Shown here: piece by piece, positions 18,448-28,011 of the stretch
How the letters are laid out: every line of letters begins with the position of its first letter
Position numbering within the stretch: position 1 is the first letter of the stretch
NCBI GenBank assembly: GCA_045638525.1
Contig: JAZUBQ010000023.1
Location: 1 to 64,000 of the forward strand
Source: SIG452 sp045638525
Lineage (GTDB): Bacteria > Bacillota > Clostridia > UMGS1840
Length of the DNA stretch: 64,000 nt
Reading direction: 5' to 3'
Made by a program: the position numbers and the translations under genes
The notes under the pieces: model-generated
What the model was told of the DNA's origin: nothing
Databases searched by the model: none
What the model saw: the letters and a program-made list of their open reading frames with translations, nothing else

Positions 18448-19173
18448 TTATTTCCTTTCTGAGGCCGTGTGAAACAATTTTTCCAATGCGTGATCTCTAC
18501 ACAAAAACGTTGCATAGGATTCGGAATATTTTTTGGTTAAATATTCGTAGCATCGGGTCATTTTAGAGGTTCTGTATTGTAAGTTATGAGCATCACTTGC
18601 AATAAAATCTGCAAGGTCTTTTGACAGAATTTTCTTAGCTTTTAGTTTTTGTATTGCACCGAACTCTCCCAACACAGCCTGGGCATTTAATTGCAACAAA
18701 ACACCACTACGCTTTAATTCCATAAGCACAGCCATGGATGCATTGCGATAACGTTCGGCATGGGCAAGAATGGGTAAATAACCGTTACTTAAAAGATTTT
18801 GCAAGCCGCCTATCAGCTCTTTTTTTGATACACGGTGCGAAAAATCAACCAAAACATAGCGAGTACGATTTAAAGTACGGCATTTCCCGTCAAACAGCCA
18901 GGAGGCACAATCAGCACTGTAATGAAGCTCATTGCCCAGAACAAGCTCCAAGTCCGGATATGTTTTTTTTACATAGGAAGAAAGCATCTGAAATGCATCG
19001 ATACTATTTGGTTGGTTATCTCCATAAAATCCGGGATGAAAATGAGGTGTCAGACAGAGATAGCGGATATTATCCAGGTAAATTGCATCCGCCATCTGAT
19101 ACATTTGTTCTTTTGTTTTTGGTCCGTCGTCCACCAGACATAAGGCGTGAGAGTGAATATCTGCAAAAAACAT
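18448..19173 (-). CDS. cpsB: Tyrosine-protein phosphatase of the PHP family, CpsB/YwqE type
   Basis: Manganese-dependent phosphatase that reverses BY-kinase autophosphorylation. Metal-binding motifs are in the standard order: DIHSHAL near the N-terminus, LTPHFHPGFYG (about residues 40-50), GNELHYSAD, ILAHAERY (about 137-144) and IASDAHNL (about 190-197). 241 residues matches the family. ATG at 19173 follows GGGGAGGAG. First gene of the CpsB-CpsC-CpsD trio, about 100 bases after the large glycosidase gene, with a hairpin in between. Confidence 0.94.
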   Translation of the reverse strand: MFFADIHSHALCLVDDGPKTKEQMYQMADAIYLDNIRYLCLTPHFHPGFYGDNQPNSIDAFQMLSSYVKKTYPDLELVLGNELHYSADCASWLFDGKCRTLNRTRYVLVDFSHRVSKKELIGGLQNLLSNGYLPILAHAERYRNASMAVLMELKRSGVLLQLNAQAVLGEFGAIQKLKAKKILSKDLADFIASDAHNLQYRTSKMTRCYEYLTKKYSESYATFLCRDHALEKLFHTASERK

Positions 19174-19211
19174 TTTGCATCTCCTCCCCGAAGTCAGTTT
19201 TTTAAAAAGAA

Positions 19212-19252
19212 GGTGCTACACGGAAGATGCCTTCCGTGTAGCCCTTTTTTTG
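19212..19252. terminator. Hairpin between the large glycosidase gene and the cpsB-cpsC-cpsD trio
   Basis: GCTACACGGAAG (19214-19225) pairs with CTTCCGTGTAGC (19230-19241). The T run is strong on the plus strand and weaker (TTCTTTTT) on the minus strand, where transcription runs. It may reduce but not abolish transcription of the trio. Confidence 0.7.
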
Positions 19253-19277
19253 GGAGTTGCTTTTTGTATGGTTAAGC

Positions 19278-22200
19278 TTATTTGGAGATTGTTGCAGGAA
19301 TGGTCATAACAGGAGTCATATTACCTGTGGAATCCCAAACATAAATCTTAACGGTTACATTATCTGCTACTTCCATTGCAGGAGTAGTGTAGGTTGTGTT
19401 TTTACCGGAAACGGTGGTAACTTCTGCATCAATAAAGTCCATTTTTAAGAGTGCATTGGTGGTTGCATCATACTGAGCTGCCATTACGGTTGCAGTACCG
19501 GTTTCGGTTCCGGTGAAGGTTACTTTTGCGTGAACATTTTTCGCATCGCCTAAGTTGTTTACCATCTGTTTTGCATCAGAATCGTAGAACCAGGTGCCTT
19601 TGGGCATAATCAAGGTGTAATCTGCATTGAAGTTGTAGTTACCTGCGGGGATTAAGCCGTTGGTTTTGGATGCTTCAATGGTACGGTTGTAGTCAGTTAA
19701 TTTACCGTTGGAACGAACATAATAGAAGTTGCCTTCCCATTCAACCACACCGGTGTCATACTGCGCTACGCCGTAGATATAGTATCTCATATCGCCGTAA
19801 TCGTCTTCGCAGATACCATGACGTAATTTCATTTTACCGTCTTCACCAAATTCATAGTCACCTTCGGGCAGTAAGCCGTTTGCTTTTTCTTCGGATACAG
19901 AGTAAGCCCAGGTTACCAGACGTCCATTTAAACGAACATAGTAGAAGTTATCTTCCCACAGAACCAAACCGGTGTCATACTGAACTTCGCCGTCGATTGC
20001 ATAATAGTAGTAACCGTCTACCATAAATACGCCGTCAATGTCACGAACATATTTACCGTCTTCGGTAAATTCATATGCCATACCGTCATCAATTACGTTG
20101 CCGGTGAGAGCGATACCACGGTAGTCAAACAGGTATTTTTCGCCTTCGATTTCTGCCCATGCCTGTTTGTAATATCTGTGGCAGTAGTAGAACATATTAC
20201 CGTCTGCGGTATATTTCCAACCACCTAAGGATAAACCTTTGTCATCTGCAAAGCGATAGTCAACGCCGTTCATGGTAACGGTGCCTTTTGCTGCATAACC
20301 GTTGGAGTGGAAATAGTGCCAGCCGTCTTCCAGATTCACCCATCCGTATACAGCCTGACCTTCTAAGTAATATTTCCAGCCGGTGGCATCAGAAATCCAT
20401 CCGTTTGCGGTGGAACCGGTTTCGCCACAGTTATCACATACGTTCTGACCGCCAACAACACTGTAGTCGTGACCGGTTGCATCAATGGTTTCGCCCCAGG
20501 TGATGATGGAGTTACAGTCATTACAGAAAGTTCTGCCGGTGTAGCCATCTGCGGTACAGGTTGCTGCTACATCTTCTAATGCCACTTCGTTGTGAACGTG
20601 CCAGCCTTCTTTTTCAAAGTTGGAAGTCAGACGGGTGGTATTGTATTCGGTAGAGGTGGTCAGCAGTTCGGATGCGAAGGTTGCTTCGGTACCATCAGTA
20701 CAGGTCAGAAGACCCATTTCTACGCCGGTCATTACGGAAACCAGACGGTACATTTTGTAGTCTTCGCTGCCTGTGGTGTTGATAAATTCAGGAATCCATA
20801 CTCTGATGGGTAAGGAAGCCAATACAGCTTCGCCGGTCTGAGCAGTGGGTTTTTCACGGGTAATGGTGATGGTTGCATCGTTGGTTTCGGGGTCGATGGT
20901 ATATTCTGCGGAGAAACCGTCTGCCAATACCATGTGGTCTAATTCCCAGTTGTTGTTGTTATCCAATTCCAAAGTGGTGGTAACAACGTCCACGTTTTCA
21001 ATGTTGTCAGAAACTAAGTTCATCCATACTAAAGAGCCGATGCCAACGTTTTCTAAGGTTTCATCTGCTTTTACGTAGTGAATGGTTTCTAAGGTGTTTG
21101 CTGCGTTTTGAATGGTTAAAGTTCTTTCCTGATAAGAGGTGTTGCCGTTGTTGTCGGAAATTTCTACACGAACGGTATGTACGCCGTTTGCCAAGGTTAC
21201 GTTATTAGATGCAATGTAACCTGCGGAAGAACAGGTGGAGGGAATTTCCACACCGTCAACGTATACTTTTGCAGAGGTAGCATCTAAACCGGTGTAGTTG
21301 GTTTTATCCATAGCGTCTTTTGCATTTGCTACGAAAGAAACCACGTTTTCAGAGATGGTCTGACCATTGATTTCAACGGGGGTATCGGTCATAGAGTGAC
21401 CTACCTGCACGTTGGAAATGATGGGTGCATCAAAATCTTCCACAGCGGAGGAGTAGTTAATGGTAATATCGTCAATATAGTAGGTAACGTCTGCATAGTA
21501 GTTGGGTCTTTCATTGTGGACATAACCGTCTGCAGTGTTGTTGGTATCACTTCTATAGAGACGAACTTCGTTTAATTTGGTTACGTTTGCACCGATATCT
21601 TTTACGGGAACGGTGAAATACTGCCAACCGGTGCCGTATTTGAATTCGTGACCCAATACAACCGGAATTGCACTACCGAAGTCCCATTCATAACCGTGAG
21701 AACCTTCGGGGATATACATCCAGAAGCTTACGGAAACTGCATCGGTTAAATCCAGATCCCAGCCGAATAATTTGGACTGACACCAGTTCATACAGGTGAT
21801 GGAGTTGGAGGTGGATTTGTATTTGAATGCGTAGTTACCGTTTCTTACTTTACCGTCTTCTTTTGTACAAACGCTCAGTTCATCGTTAAAGAAGTATTTG
21901 TCGGGAGTGTAGTCCCCTTTATAGCCCAAGTACCAGTTTGCGATGCTGTCGGGACCTTCTTCGAAGTCGTAAACGATTTCGGAGCCTTTACCCAGCATTA
22001 AACCTGCGGTGGAGGTAATTGCGGTGTTATGAACCAAAGTAGCGGTAACGGTACCTGTGGTTACTTCAGATTCTTTGGGAGCGGTGAATTTAATACCGTC
22101 GATGGTACCTAATGCGTTGTCGGATAAGGTGAAGGTTAAATCTTCGGGTTTTAAGGTTACATCAGCGTAGCCGTATTTTGCGGTTACATCTAAGGTAACG

Positions 22201-23453
22201 GATTTTCCGAAGGGTGCGGTAATGTTAGCCATTACAAAGGAAATGGAATCGGGAATCACCACGTTTACGGTGCCTTCGCCAACCACATTGCCGTTGTAAA
22301 CAGCCTGAATCACAGCTTCGCCAACGGTACCGTTTGAGATGAATTTGCCGTTTTCTACAGTACCCATGGAAGCATCTTTTAACTGCCAGGTTACATCAGC
22401 CGGAACTTCTGCGGGACCACCTGCAGAGTCAGCACCGGTAGCAGTGAAAGTCACGGTAGAACCGGGAGTTACATAAGAATCAGATACATCAACGGATAAA
22501 TGGTCGAATTTTCCATCTCTTACCGCTTTGGAAATTACCAAAATACCGGACAGAGTGGAACGTTCACTACCGTCGGAGGGGCTGGATTTCATAGTTAAAG
22601 CATTGGTACCTTCACGTTCGGATAAGAAAGTGGAGGAACCGCCACCGTCACAGTTAATAGCATCCACGCAGCCTAATGCGATCATGGTTTCTGCCATTTC
22701 GTGGTTGGTGAAACCTGCAGAATAGGGAGACTGACGGCCGTCGTTCATCATAATAACCAGGTTACCATTTGCTTTGATACCGATGACGGAACGAGGTGCA
22801 CGTTCGCCGGTGTGGTCTTCTTTTGTGTGCTGATTTACGCCGTTTCTTACCAAGTAGTTGAAACATACGGTCTGTGCCATCCATTCGTCACCGGTTAAGG
22901 GTGCGTTTTTGTCACGGAGTTCGGCTTTGCCGTCTTTGGTGATGGCAAGATAACCGCCACCGGGATGACCTGTGCCGCAAGTGTCACAGGAAGCTCTGTT
23001 ATCACACAGAACTTTGCCGTTATAAATTAACAGACCGTATGGATGGGTAAAACTCCAGCTTAAGCTACAGTTCATTGCACCCACAACATTTAAGCCTAAG
23101 GTTTCTTCTACATGTGCAGCCTGTTCGGTCATCGGCTGGATACCCCAGTTATCGGTATCGGTGTAATCAACCGTTTCAGAAATGTTTTTGCTGGTGGGCA
23201 TTACAGAAATGTTGGGGTTGGTCAAATCCACTTCGATGGCATGGATTACATTTCGGTTGTTGCCCGATTCATCGTTAATAACGATTTCAGATTCTACAGC
23301 CCCGGGAGCCAGGTTGTAATCTGTTTTGGAAATGAGCTTGTAGTAGTTACAGTTGGTGGTGCCCAAGTTGTAATCCACAGCTGCGAAAACAGACACCGGG
23401 AGCATACAAAGCACCAGCGCCAGTGCTACTGTGTTTCGAAAAACTTTTTTCAC
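19278..23453 (-). CDS. Secreted NAGPA-type phosphodiester glycosidase with choline-binding-like repeats (1391 aa)
   Basis: Signal peptide at 1-24. Residues about 55-310 are a NAGPA (phosphodiester glycosidase) domain: PRSVIGIKANGNLVIMMNDGR, then AINCDGGGSSTFL and SERSTLSGILV. Such domains remove sugars linked through phosphodiesters and are found in exopolysaccharide loci. Then come Ig-like domains (about 315-470), a carbohydrate-binding-like domain (about 480-665), another Ig-like domain, a beta domain, a CxxC-rich segment (FCNDCNS, NVCDNCGE; about 940-985) and a long run of aromatic GW..-type cell-wall-binding repeats (about 990-1285). Residues 1286-1391 match the N-terminal module of the giant proteins at 1488 and 11653. 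GTG start at 23453 with AAAAGGAG 9 nt upstream. A role in trimming or attaching the local glycan is inferred. Confidence 0.88.
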   Translation of the reverse strand: MKKVFRNTVALALVLCMLPVSVFAAVDYNLGTTNCNYYKLISKTDYNLAPGAVESEIVINDESGNNRNVIHAIEVDLTNPNISVMPTSKNISETVDYTDTDNWGIQPMTEQAAHVEETLGLNVVGAMNCSLSWSFTHPYGLLIYNGKVLCDNRASCDTCGTGHPGGGYLAITKDGKAELRDKNAPLTGDEWMAQTVCFNYLVRNGVNQHTKEDHTGERAPRSVIGIKANGNLVIMMNDGRQSPYSAGFTNHEMAETMIALGCVDAINCDGGGSSTFLSEREGTNALTMKSSPSDGSERSTLSGILVISKAVRDGKFDHLSVDVSDSYVTPGSTVTFTATGADSAGGPAEVPADVTWQLKDASMGTVENGKFISNGTVGEAVIQAVYNGNVVGEGTVNVVIPDSISFVMANITAPFGKSVTLDVTAKYGYADVTLKPEDLTFTLSDNALGTIDGIKFTAPKESEVTTGTVTATLVHNTAITSTAGLMLGKGSEIVYDFEEGPDSIANWYLGYKGDYTPDKYFFNDELSVCTKEDGKVRNGNYAFKYKSTSNSITCMNWCQSKLFGWDLDLTDAVSVSFWMYIPEGSHGYEWDFGSAIPVVLGHEFKYGTGWQYFTVPVKDIGANVTKLNEVRLYRSDTNNTADGYVHNERPNYYADVTYYIDDITINYSSAVEDFDAPIISNVQVGHSMTDTPVEINGQTISENVVSFVANAKDAMDKTNYTGLDATSAKVYVDGVEIPSTCSSAGYIASNNVTLANGVHTVRVEISDNNGNTSYQERTLTIQNAANTLETIHYVKADETLENVGIGSLVWMNLVSDNIENVDVVTTTLELDNNNNWELDHMVLADGFSAEYTIDPETNDATITITREKPTAQTGEAVLASLPIRVWIPEFINTTGSEDYKMYRLVSVMTGVEMGLLTCTDGTEATFASELLTTSTEYNTTRLTSNFEKEGWHVHNEVALEDVAATCTADGYTGRTFCNDCNSIITWGETIDATGHDYSVVGGQNVCDNCGETGSTANGWISDATGWKYYLEGQAVYGWVNLEDGWHYFHSNGYAAKGTVTMNGVDYRFADDKGLSLGGWKYTADGNMFYYCHRYYKQAWAEIEGEKYLFDYRGIALTGNVIDDGMAYEFTEDGKYVRDIDGVFMVDGYYYYAIDGEVQYDTGLVLWEDNFYYVRLNGRLVTWAYSVSEEKANGLLPEGDYEFGEDGKMKLRHGICEDDYGDMRYYIYGVAQYDTGVVEWEGNFYYVRSNGKLTDYNRTIEASKTNGLIPAGNYNFNADYTLIMPKGTWFYDSDAKQMVNNLGDAKNVHAKVTFTGTETGTATVMAAQYDATTNALLKMDFIDAEVTTVSGKNTTYTTPAMEVADNVTVKIYVWDSTGNMTPVMTIPATISK

Positions 23454-23489
23454 GTTTCTCGTCTCCTTTTTTAATATAATTTATATTTA

Positions 23490-24914
23490 TTATTTTTTTC
23501 TAAGGTAAGAAAGTCCCATCCTTGGGAGATTGGGATAAAACAGAAGGGTAATCACCGTAAAGCAGGCAAGATAACAACCCATTCCCGAAAACAAACCGGG
23601 AACCAGATTGACAATTACCAAAAAGCTGAGAGTGATTGTTGCTACATAGCAAAATTCTTTGCAATAAGAAAGGTCTAACAGTTTCTTTAGATGTTGCCCT
23701 TCCAACAAAAACCAGATTGCCATCGTGATTAAAGATGCATAGGAAATTGCTTCGGGGGAGTGAAACAGCATTTGTGCTGCATAGTTTAATAAAAAGCCAA
23801 GCACCAAAATGATCATACTGTTAATAAAAAATCTGAAATTTTCATTTAAGATTTTCACAAAGGTGAACATTACCACCGAAATTGCGCCGGTATATAAAAT
23901 GGTGGGTAACACAATTTGCAAATAGACCACCGACGGCACATATTCGGGTAAAAACCAACCGATAAATGCCACCAACGGGTAATACAGCACCAATGCGGCA
24001 CCAATGATGGCACAAACGCCGGATAAAATGGTATTATAATTTTTTTGGATGGCTTCTTTGCCGGATTTTTTCAGCATGGGGAACATAACAATAGCTAAGG
24101 ATGCCACCATAGTGGAAATCAGCGTAATCAAGTGGTACGCAAAGGCATACACCGCATAGGTTTCGGCAGGATATAAAACGCTCACAAACTGGCGGTCCAG
24201 CATTTTCACCAAATGTGCCACTTGATAGGCAACCGTCATCACAAAGCCGGTGCGAAGAATATGCAGGATGGATGCCTTACATTGTTGGAAGGGAAGTCGT
24301 TTTCCGAAAACCACATCCTGATAAATGATGAGATACCAAACCATCATCAAGATATCTAACGTAACCAATAAAATCAGATAAAACTGATAGGATATATCGG
24401 GCATTACGGTTTTTTGAAGCACCAAAAGCAGGATGACAAGCAGTGCTTTCGCAACCGAGAAGGTGAAGTTTTTTAATGAAAATTCCCGAAAGCGTTGGGT
24501 TGCCTGAGATAAAAACTGATAGTATGAGGTGAGGTTTAACGCTACCATATCCACGCCTAGCATCCACAGAATAAACCGGTAGTCACTGTTTTTCAAAAAA
24601 CAGCCAATCATCGCCAAAACTGCTCCGAACAAAAGCTGAGAGAGAATCAGAAATCGGGAGTAAGTACGCTGTTCTTGTTTGTCTAACTCTTCGTAGCGGC
24701 TGCCTGCAAACCGAAGCAATACACCGTCGGTAAACCCAAAGTGCAACAGCGCCGTGTAGGCAACATAGAGGGTAAATACCTTTAACATCCCGTAGTCGTG
24801 TAAGGGAAGCACCTTGGGTAAAAGAAGCCCTGTGATAATCCCTGACAGTAAGGAAACTCCCTGGGAAAAGGCAACGCGTACAATATTTTTAAAGGCGTTT
24901 ATTTTATTTGACAT
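23490..24914 (-). CDS. Wzx-type polysaccharide flippase
   Basis: 474-residue integral membrane protein with about 12-14 hydrophobic helices, of the MATE/MOP polysaccharide exporter type. It is predicted to flip lipid-linked repeat units across the membrane. The N-terminus (NIVRVAFSQGVSLLSGIITG, then LPLHDYGMLKVFTLY) has the family's typical first helix and D/E-YG motif. Start: ATG at 24914, which overlaps the LicD gene by 11 bases, so initiation is probably coupled to LicD translation; no strong binding site is seen. A longer in-frame start at 24986 would lie deep in licD and is unlikely. Confidence 0.9.
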   Translation of the reverse strand: MSNKINAFKNIVRVAFSQGVSLLSGIITGLLLPKVLPLHDYGMLKVFTLYVAYTALLHFGFTDGVLLRFAGSRYEELDKQEQRTYSRFLILSQLLFGAVLAMIGCFLKNSDYRFILWMLGVDMVALNLTSYYQFLSQATQRFREFSLKNFTFSVAKALLVILLLVLQKTVMPDISYQFYLILLVTLDILMMVWYLIIYQDVVFGKRLPFQQCKASILHILRTGFVMTVAYQVAHLVKMLDRQFVSVLYPAETYAVYAFAYHLITLISTMVASLAIVMFPMLKKSGKEAIQKNYNTILSGVCAIIGAALVLYYPLVAFIGWFLPEYVPSVVYLQIVLPTILYTGAISVVMFTFVKILNENFRFFINSMIILVLGFLLNYAAQMLFHSPEAISYASLITMAIWFLLEGQHLKKLLDLSYCKEFCYVATITLSFLVIVNLVPGLFSGMGCYLACFTVITLLFYPNLPRMGLSYLRKK

Positions 24915-25728
24915 CTTTTGTAAAAACCTCAATGTTGTGATTGGATTTTTGTTGTTCGGGAGGGAGTTCTTTTCGCCATTCCCCATACAGTTGAGTAAGA
25001 TATTGGTCGTATCCTATGGGAGCGGGATAGGTTCTGCCCAAAAAAGTGACATCCACCGTTTGTGAAAATACTTCTTTCGGAAGAATTTCGCCGCATCCGT
25101 GGCAACACCAAGCCACACAGCCGACCAGCTTTTCGGGATATTTGTTTGACTTTTCTGCCATCCGGCAAATCTTTTTTTGCCAATATTTCCAACCGAAAGC
25201 TTTTCCCACAAGGTGAATTCCAAACAAAATCAATTTTGTGATTCCTTTTTTGGGAGTCTGAAAGGTTTCTGCATTGGCACAAATTAAAAATCGTTTGTAT
25301 AATTCTGCCAAAAAGGTTTGAACTGCAGCTTTTTTTTCATTGGGATGCCAACGGTCAATGGGAAAAATATCCAGAGAAACGCCGAGTTCTTCTCCAAATT
25401 CGTAATCACCCTCTTTTAAAAGGGTATTAGCGTCGGATAATTTTGCGTAAGGCATCCGCCAGGTTTTGGAGGTAACCAAAGAAAGTAAATGGTATTTTGG
25501 GTTTTCGCATTCTTTATATAGAGAGAGGAATTTCTCATAGTCTTCCCTTGGCATCATCACATCGCAATCGTCATCCCAGGGAACAAATTTCTGATACTTA
25601 ACGGCACCGATTAAGGTTCCGTTGGATAAAAAGAAGGTGAGTTGATGTTCGTTGCAAAACTTTGCAAAATGCTCCAGAATTTCTGCCAGAACAGATTGGA
25701 TTTTCGAAACCTGTGTGATTTTTTGCAA
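24904..25728 (-). CDS. licD: LicD-family phosphotransferase
   Basis: Family enzymes transfer phosphocholine or similar phospho-alcohols to surface glycans. Diagnostic stretch: FFLSNGTLIGAVKYQKFVPWDDDCDVMMPREDYEKF (about residues 31-66, with the DDDxD metal motif), then SLDIFPID (about 118-125). 274 residues is normal. Start TTG at 25728, 7 nt after AGGAAG. It lies 24 bases after the polymerase gene and overlaps the flippase. The choline-binding-like repeats on the large glycosidase two genes downstream fit a phosphocholine-type ligand. The donor enzymes (LicA-C type) are not in the window. Confidence 0.92.
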   Translation of the reverse strand: MQKITQVSKIQSVLAEILEHFAKFCNEHQLTFFLSNGTLIGAVKYQKFVPWDDDCDVMMPREDYEKFLSLYKECENPKYHLLSLVTSKTWRMPYAKLSDANTLLKEGDYEFGEELGVSLDIFPIDRWHPNEKKAAVQTFLAELYKRFLICANAETFQTPKKGITKLILFGIHLVGKAFGWKYWQKKICRMAEKSNKYPEKLVGCVAWCCHGCGEILPKEVFSQTVDVTFLGRTYPAPIGYDQYLTQLYGEWRKELPPEQQKSNHNIEVFTKDVK

Positions 25729-25752
25729 AATTTCACTTCCTTTTCTCTAGGA

Positions 25753-26886
25753 TTAATTCAACACAAAGAACTTAAGAGCACTCAATGAGCCTCTGGTTCC
25801 TCCGATAAATAACAATATCAAGCTAACCAAAAGCACCGTCAGTTGCAACGAAATCACCTTAAAGCGATTTTTGGCAATTTGATTGGACGATTCTAAGGTA
25901 ATCATTAAAATCGGTATGCAAAAAATAGGAGCAACATGTCCTGCAAACCGATAAAAAATGGAAAAGTCAATGAAAAACAGCAGTGCCAATAGGATGGAAA
26001 TCATAGTAGCGGTATGGAGACTGTTAAGTTCAAGATATTGTTTGTAATAGGGTTTGAATTTAACAAACATAAATAAGAAAAATGCCACAAAAATGCCACC
26101 CATCATGTATTCCCAGATGTCATAGTAATCTACATCAGTAAGATAGCTTATGAATTTTTCAAAAACATCTGAAAATTTAGAACGGAAGTAAAAAAGTGCG
26201 ACAACTGCCAGTCCGGCAGTCAAACATCCAACCATGAATTTGGAAAGCATATTTTTTCGTTTGTCAAGCACGAGGGCGTAAATTGCAACTCCAAGCACAA
26301 CCAGTGCCATATCGTGCATAAACACAGCAATCACACAAGCAATCATGTGCAAAACATTGTGCTTTTTCTCCACACTTTCCCGATAAAAACAAAATGCAAT
26401 CAAAGAAATTGACAGCATCATACGGATTCCTCCGATGACCGAGATATACATGGATGTGGACATAATGAAAAACAGAGCAACTGCGGTATTGGTGCGAGAG
26501 ATGGAAAACTTGGTTCGTGTTTTTTCTAAAATGTAGAACATTGAGCCGTAGCAACACAAACACGACAGAACGGGCAACAGATGGGGAAGCCCCGTTTTTC
26601 CCACAAGCCAGAATAAAATTCGGGATGCAGGAACTGAGGAGGTTACCACAAGTGTTTTAAAAAATCCGCCAAAATCCATGGTGGCATACCATTCCATTGC
26701 CTGAAAAATTCGATATAAATCAGCGGTGATATAGGGTTTATAGCAGTATCCCATTCCTGTCAGAAGTAAGAGATATAATCCCAAAACTCCCTTCACGCGC
26801 AAGGTGGAAAAGGCAATCAGGACGCAAATCATAATCAGTATGTAGCTGTAGATGCTGACGCCAATCAGCCGCTCAACGAGAAACAT
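25753..26886 (-). CDS. epsG: EpsG-like polysaccharide polymerase (Wzy role)
   Basis: 377-residue membrane protein with about 10 hydrophobic helices. The pattern fits EpsG-family proteins: two N-terminal helices, a loop with DLYRIFQAMEWYATMDFGGFFKTL after the second, and several short Cys/Ser-rich helices. It is the only polymerase candidate in the locus and would join lipid-linked units outside the membrane. ATG at 26886 behind AAAGGATG. The next gene starts 24 bases on. Confidence 0.85.
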   Translation of the reverse strand: MFLVERLIGVSIYSYILIMICVLIAFSTLRVKGVLGLYLLLLTGMGYCYKPYITADLYRIFQAMEWYATMDFGGFFKTLVVTSSVPASRILFWLVGKTGLPHLLPVLSCLCCYGSMFYILEKTRTKFSISRTNTAVALFFIMSTSMYISVIGGIRMMLSISLIAFCFYRESVEKKHNVLHMIACVIAVFMHDMALVVLGVAIYALVLDKRKNMLSKFMVGCLTAGLAVVALFYFRSKFSDVFEKFISYLTDVDYYDIWEYMMGGIFVAFFLFMFVKFKPYYKQYLELNSLHTATMISILLALLFFIDFSIFYRFAGHVAPIFCIPILMITLESSNQIAKNRFKVISLQLTVLLVSLILLFIGGTRGSLSALKFFVLN

Positions 26887-26915
26887 AGTTGCATCCTTTC
26901 TTTTTGTTGCACCCT

Positions 26916-27977
26916 TTAGGTAAGAAGATTACCATAAGTGGTGACGGTTTTTTTGGCAACCGTTTTTTCTTCAAAATATTCTTCGATTAACATTTTTGCA
27001 TTGTTTGAAAGCTGTGGATAGTCATTTGTTTGTAAAATTGCCTGCTCGATGGCAACTGCAATGTCTTTTTGGGTGGTTTTGCATCCGATTCCGCATTTTT
27101 TTTGGGTTACCATATCGGAAAATCCGGTTCCTTCGGTCACAATTACCGGCAATCCATGTGCCATAGCTTCCAAAAGCCCCATAGGCATCCCTTCCGAACG
27201 GGAGGTCTGGATAAAATAATCGGCACCTAAGAAAGCATTTTTCTTGGCTTCGCCCCAAATTTCACCCCGTAAAATAACCAAGTCCGAAATGCGATAGGCA
27301 TCAATTAGTTGTTGCAGTTTTTGACGGGAGGAATCACCTTTTGGACCGTATATTGTCAAAGTTGTGTTTGTTTCTCTTAGTAAATCTTTTTTTAAATTGA
27401 TTGCACCAAGCAACAGGTCAAACCCCTTGATGTGCCATTCCAGACGACCGATATACAACAGCTTAACAGCTTCCGATAAGGGGGAATCCTTTGTTTTGTC
27501 GGGAAGGTTAATTCCGTTTGGTAACACTAAGGATGGATATGAAAACGCCGACAGAGCTTGTTCCCGATGGGATAAATACTGAATGATACGGGCGTTTTTT
27601 AAAAAGTCATGAAATAACAAAAGATTTGCAATCCATTTTTTCAGAAATTTTTTTTGTTGTGCGGTTTTGGTCAGACAACCGTGGGGAACCACCCCATAGG
27701 GAATCCCTTGTTGTTTAAAATAACGGGCAAGTTTTAAAAATGGAGGCCGATATACCTCGTGAAAGATAACAAAATCCGGTTTTAAAAATTGTTGCGGAAG
27801 TTTTTGTTCCCAAAAATCATGGACAGAAAAAGTGGGAATGGAATCCAACGGTTCTCCGGTTAAGTTTAACAATCCAACGGTGGCAAATTCCTGCTGGGCA
27901 CGAATTGTTTTCGGAACTGCGATATTCACACCACCCACAACGGCGGTTTCGACATGTGCGATATGTAAGAGTACCAT
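26916..27977 (-). CDS. Family 4 (GT-B) glycosyltransferase
   Basis: 353 residues with an N-terminal acceptor-side domain (MVLLHIAHVETAVVGGVNIA) and a C-terminal donor domain: LLYIGRLEWHIKGFDLLL (about 168-185), GPKGDS, and the E-x7-E type motif SRSEGMPMGLLEAMAHGLPVI (split here as SRSEGMPMGLLEAM then AHGLPVI, about 260-280). Retaining nucleotide-sugar transferase, cytoplasmic face. Sugar and linkage cannot be read. ATG at 27977, with AGGAAG upstream; 34 bases after the preceding gene. Confidence 0.92.
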   Translation of the reverse strand: MVLLHIAHVETAVVGGVNIAVPKTIRAQQEFATVGLLNLTGEPLDSIPTFSVHDFWEQKLPQQFLKPDFVIFHEVYRPPFLKLARYFKQQGIPYGVVPHGCLTKTAQQKKFLKKWIANLLLFHDFLKNARIIQYLSHREQALSAFSYPSLVLPNGINLPDKTKDSPLSEAVKLLYIGRLEWHIKGFDLLLGAINLKKDLLRETNTTLTIYGPKGDSSRQKLQQLIDAYRISDLVILRGEIWGEAKKNAFLGADYFIQTSRSEGMPMGLLEAMAHGLPVIVTEGTGFSDMVTQKKCGIGCKTTQKDIAVAIEQAILQTNDYPQLSNNAKMLIEEYFEEKTVAKKTVTTYGNLLT

Positions 27978-28011
27978 AGTTCATCTTCCTGCTTGATTTT
28001 TCTTTCAGATT

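Noticed and set aside
18738..19205. Plus-strand ORF of 155 codons across the CpsB gene
   Set aside because: It lies antisense to a clear PHP phosphatase gene, has no binding site and no protein-like pattern.
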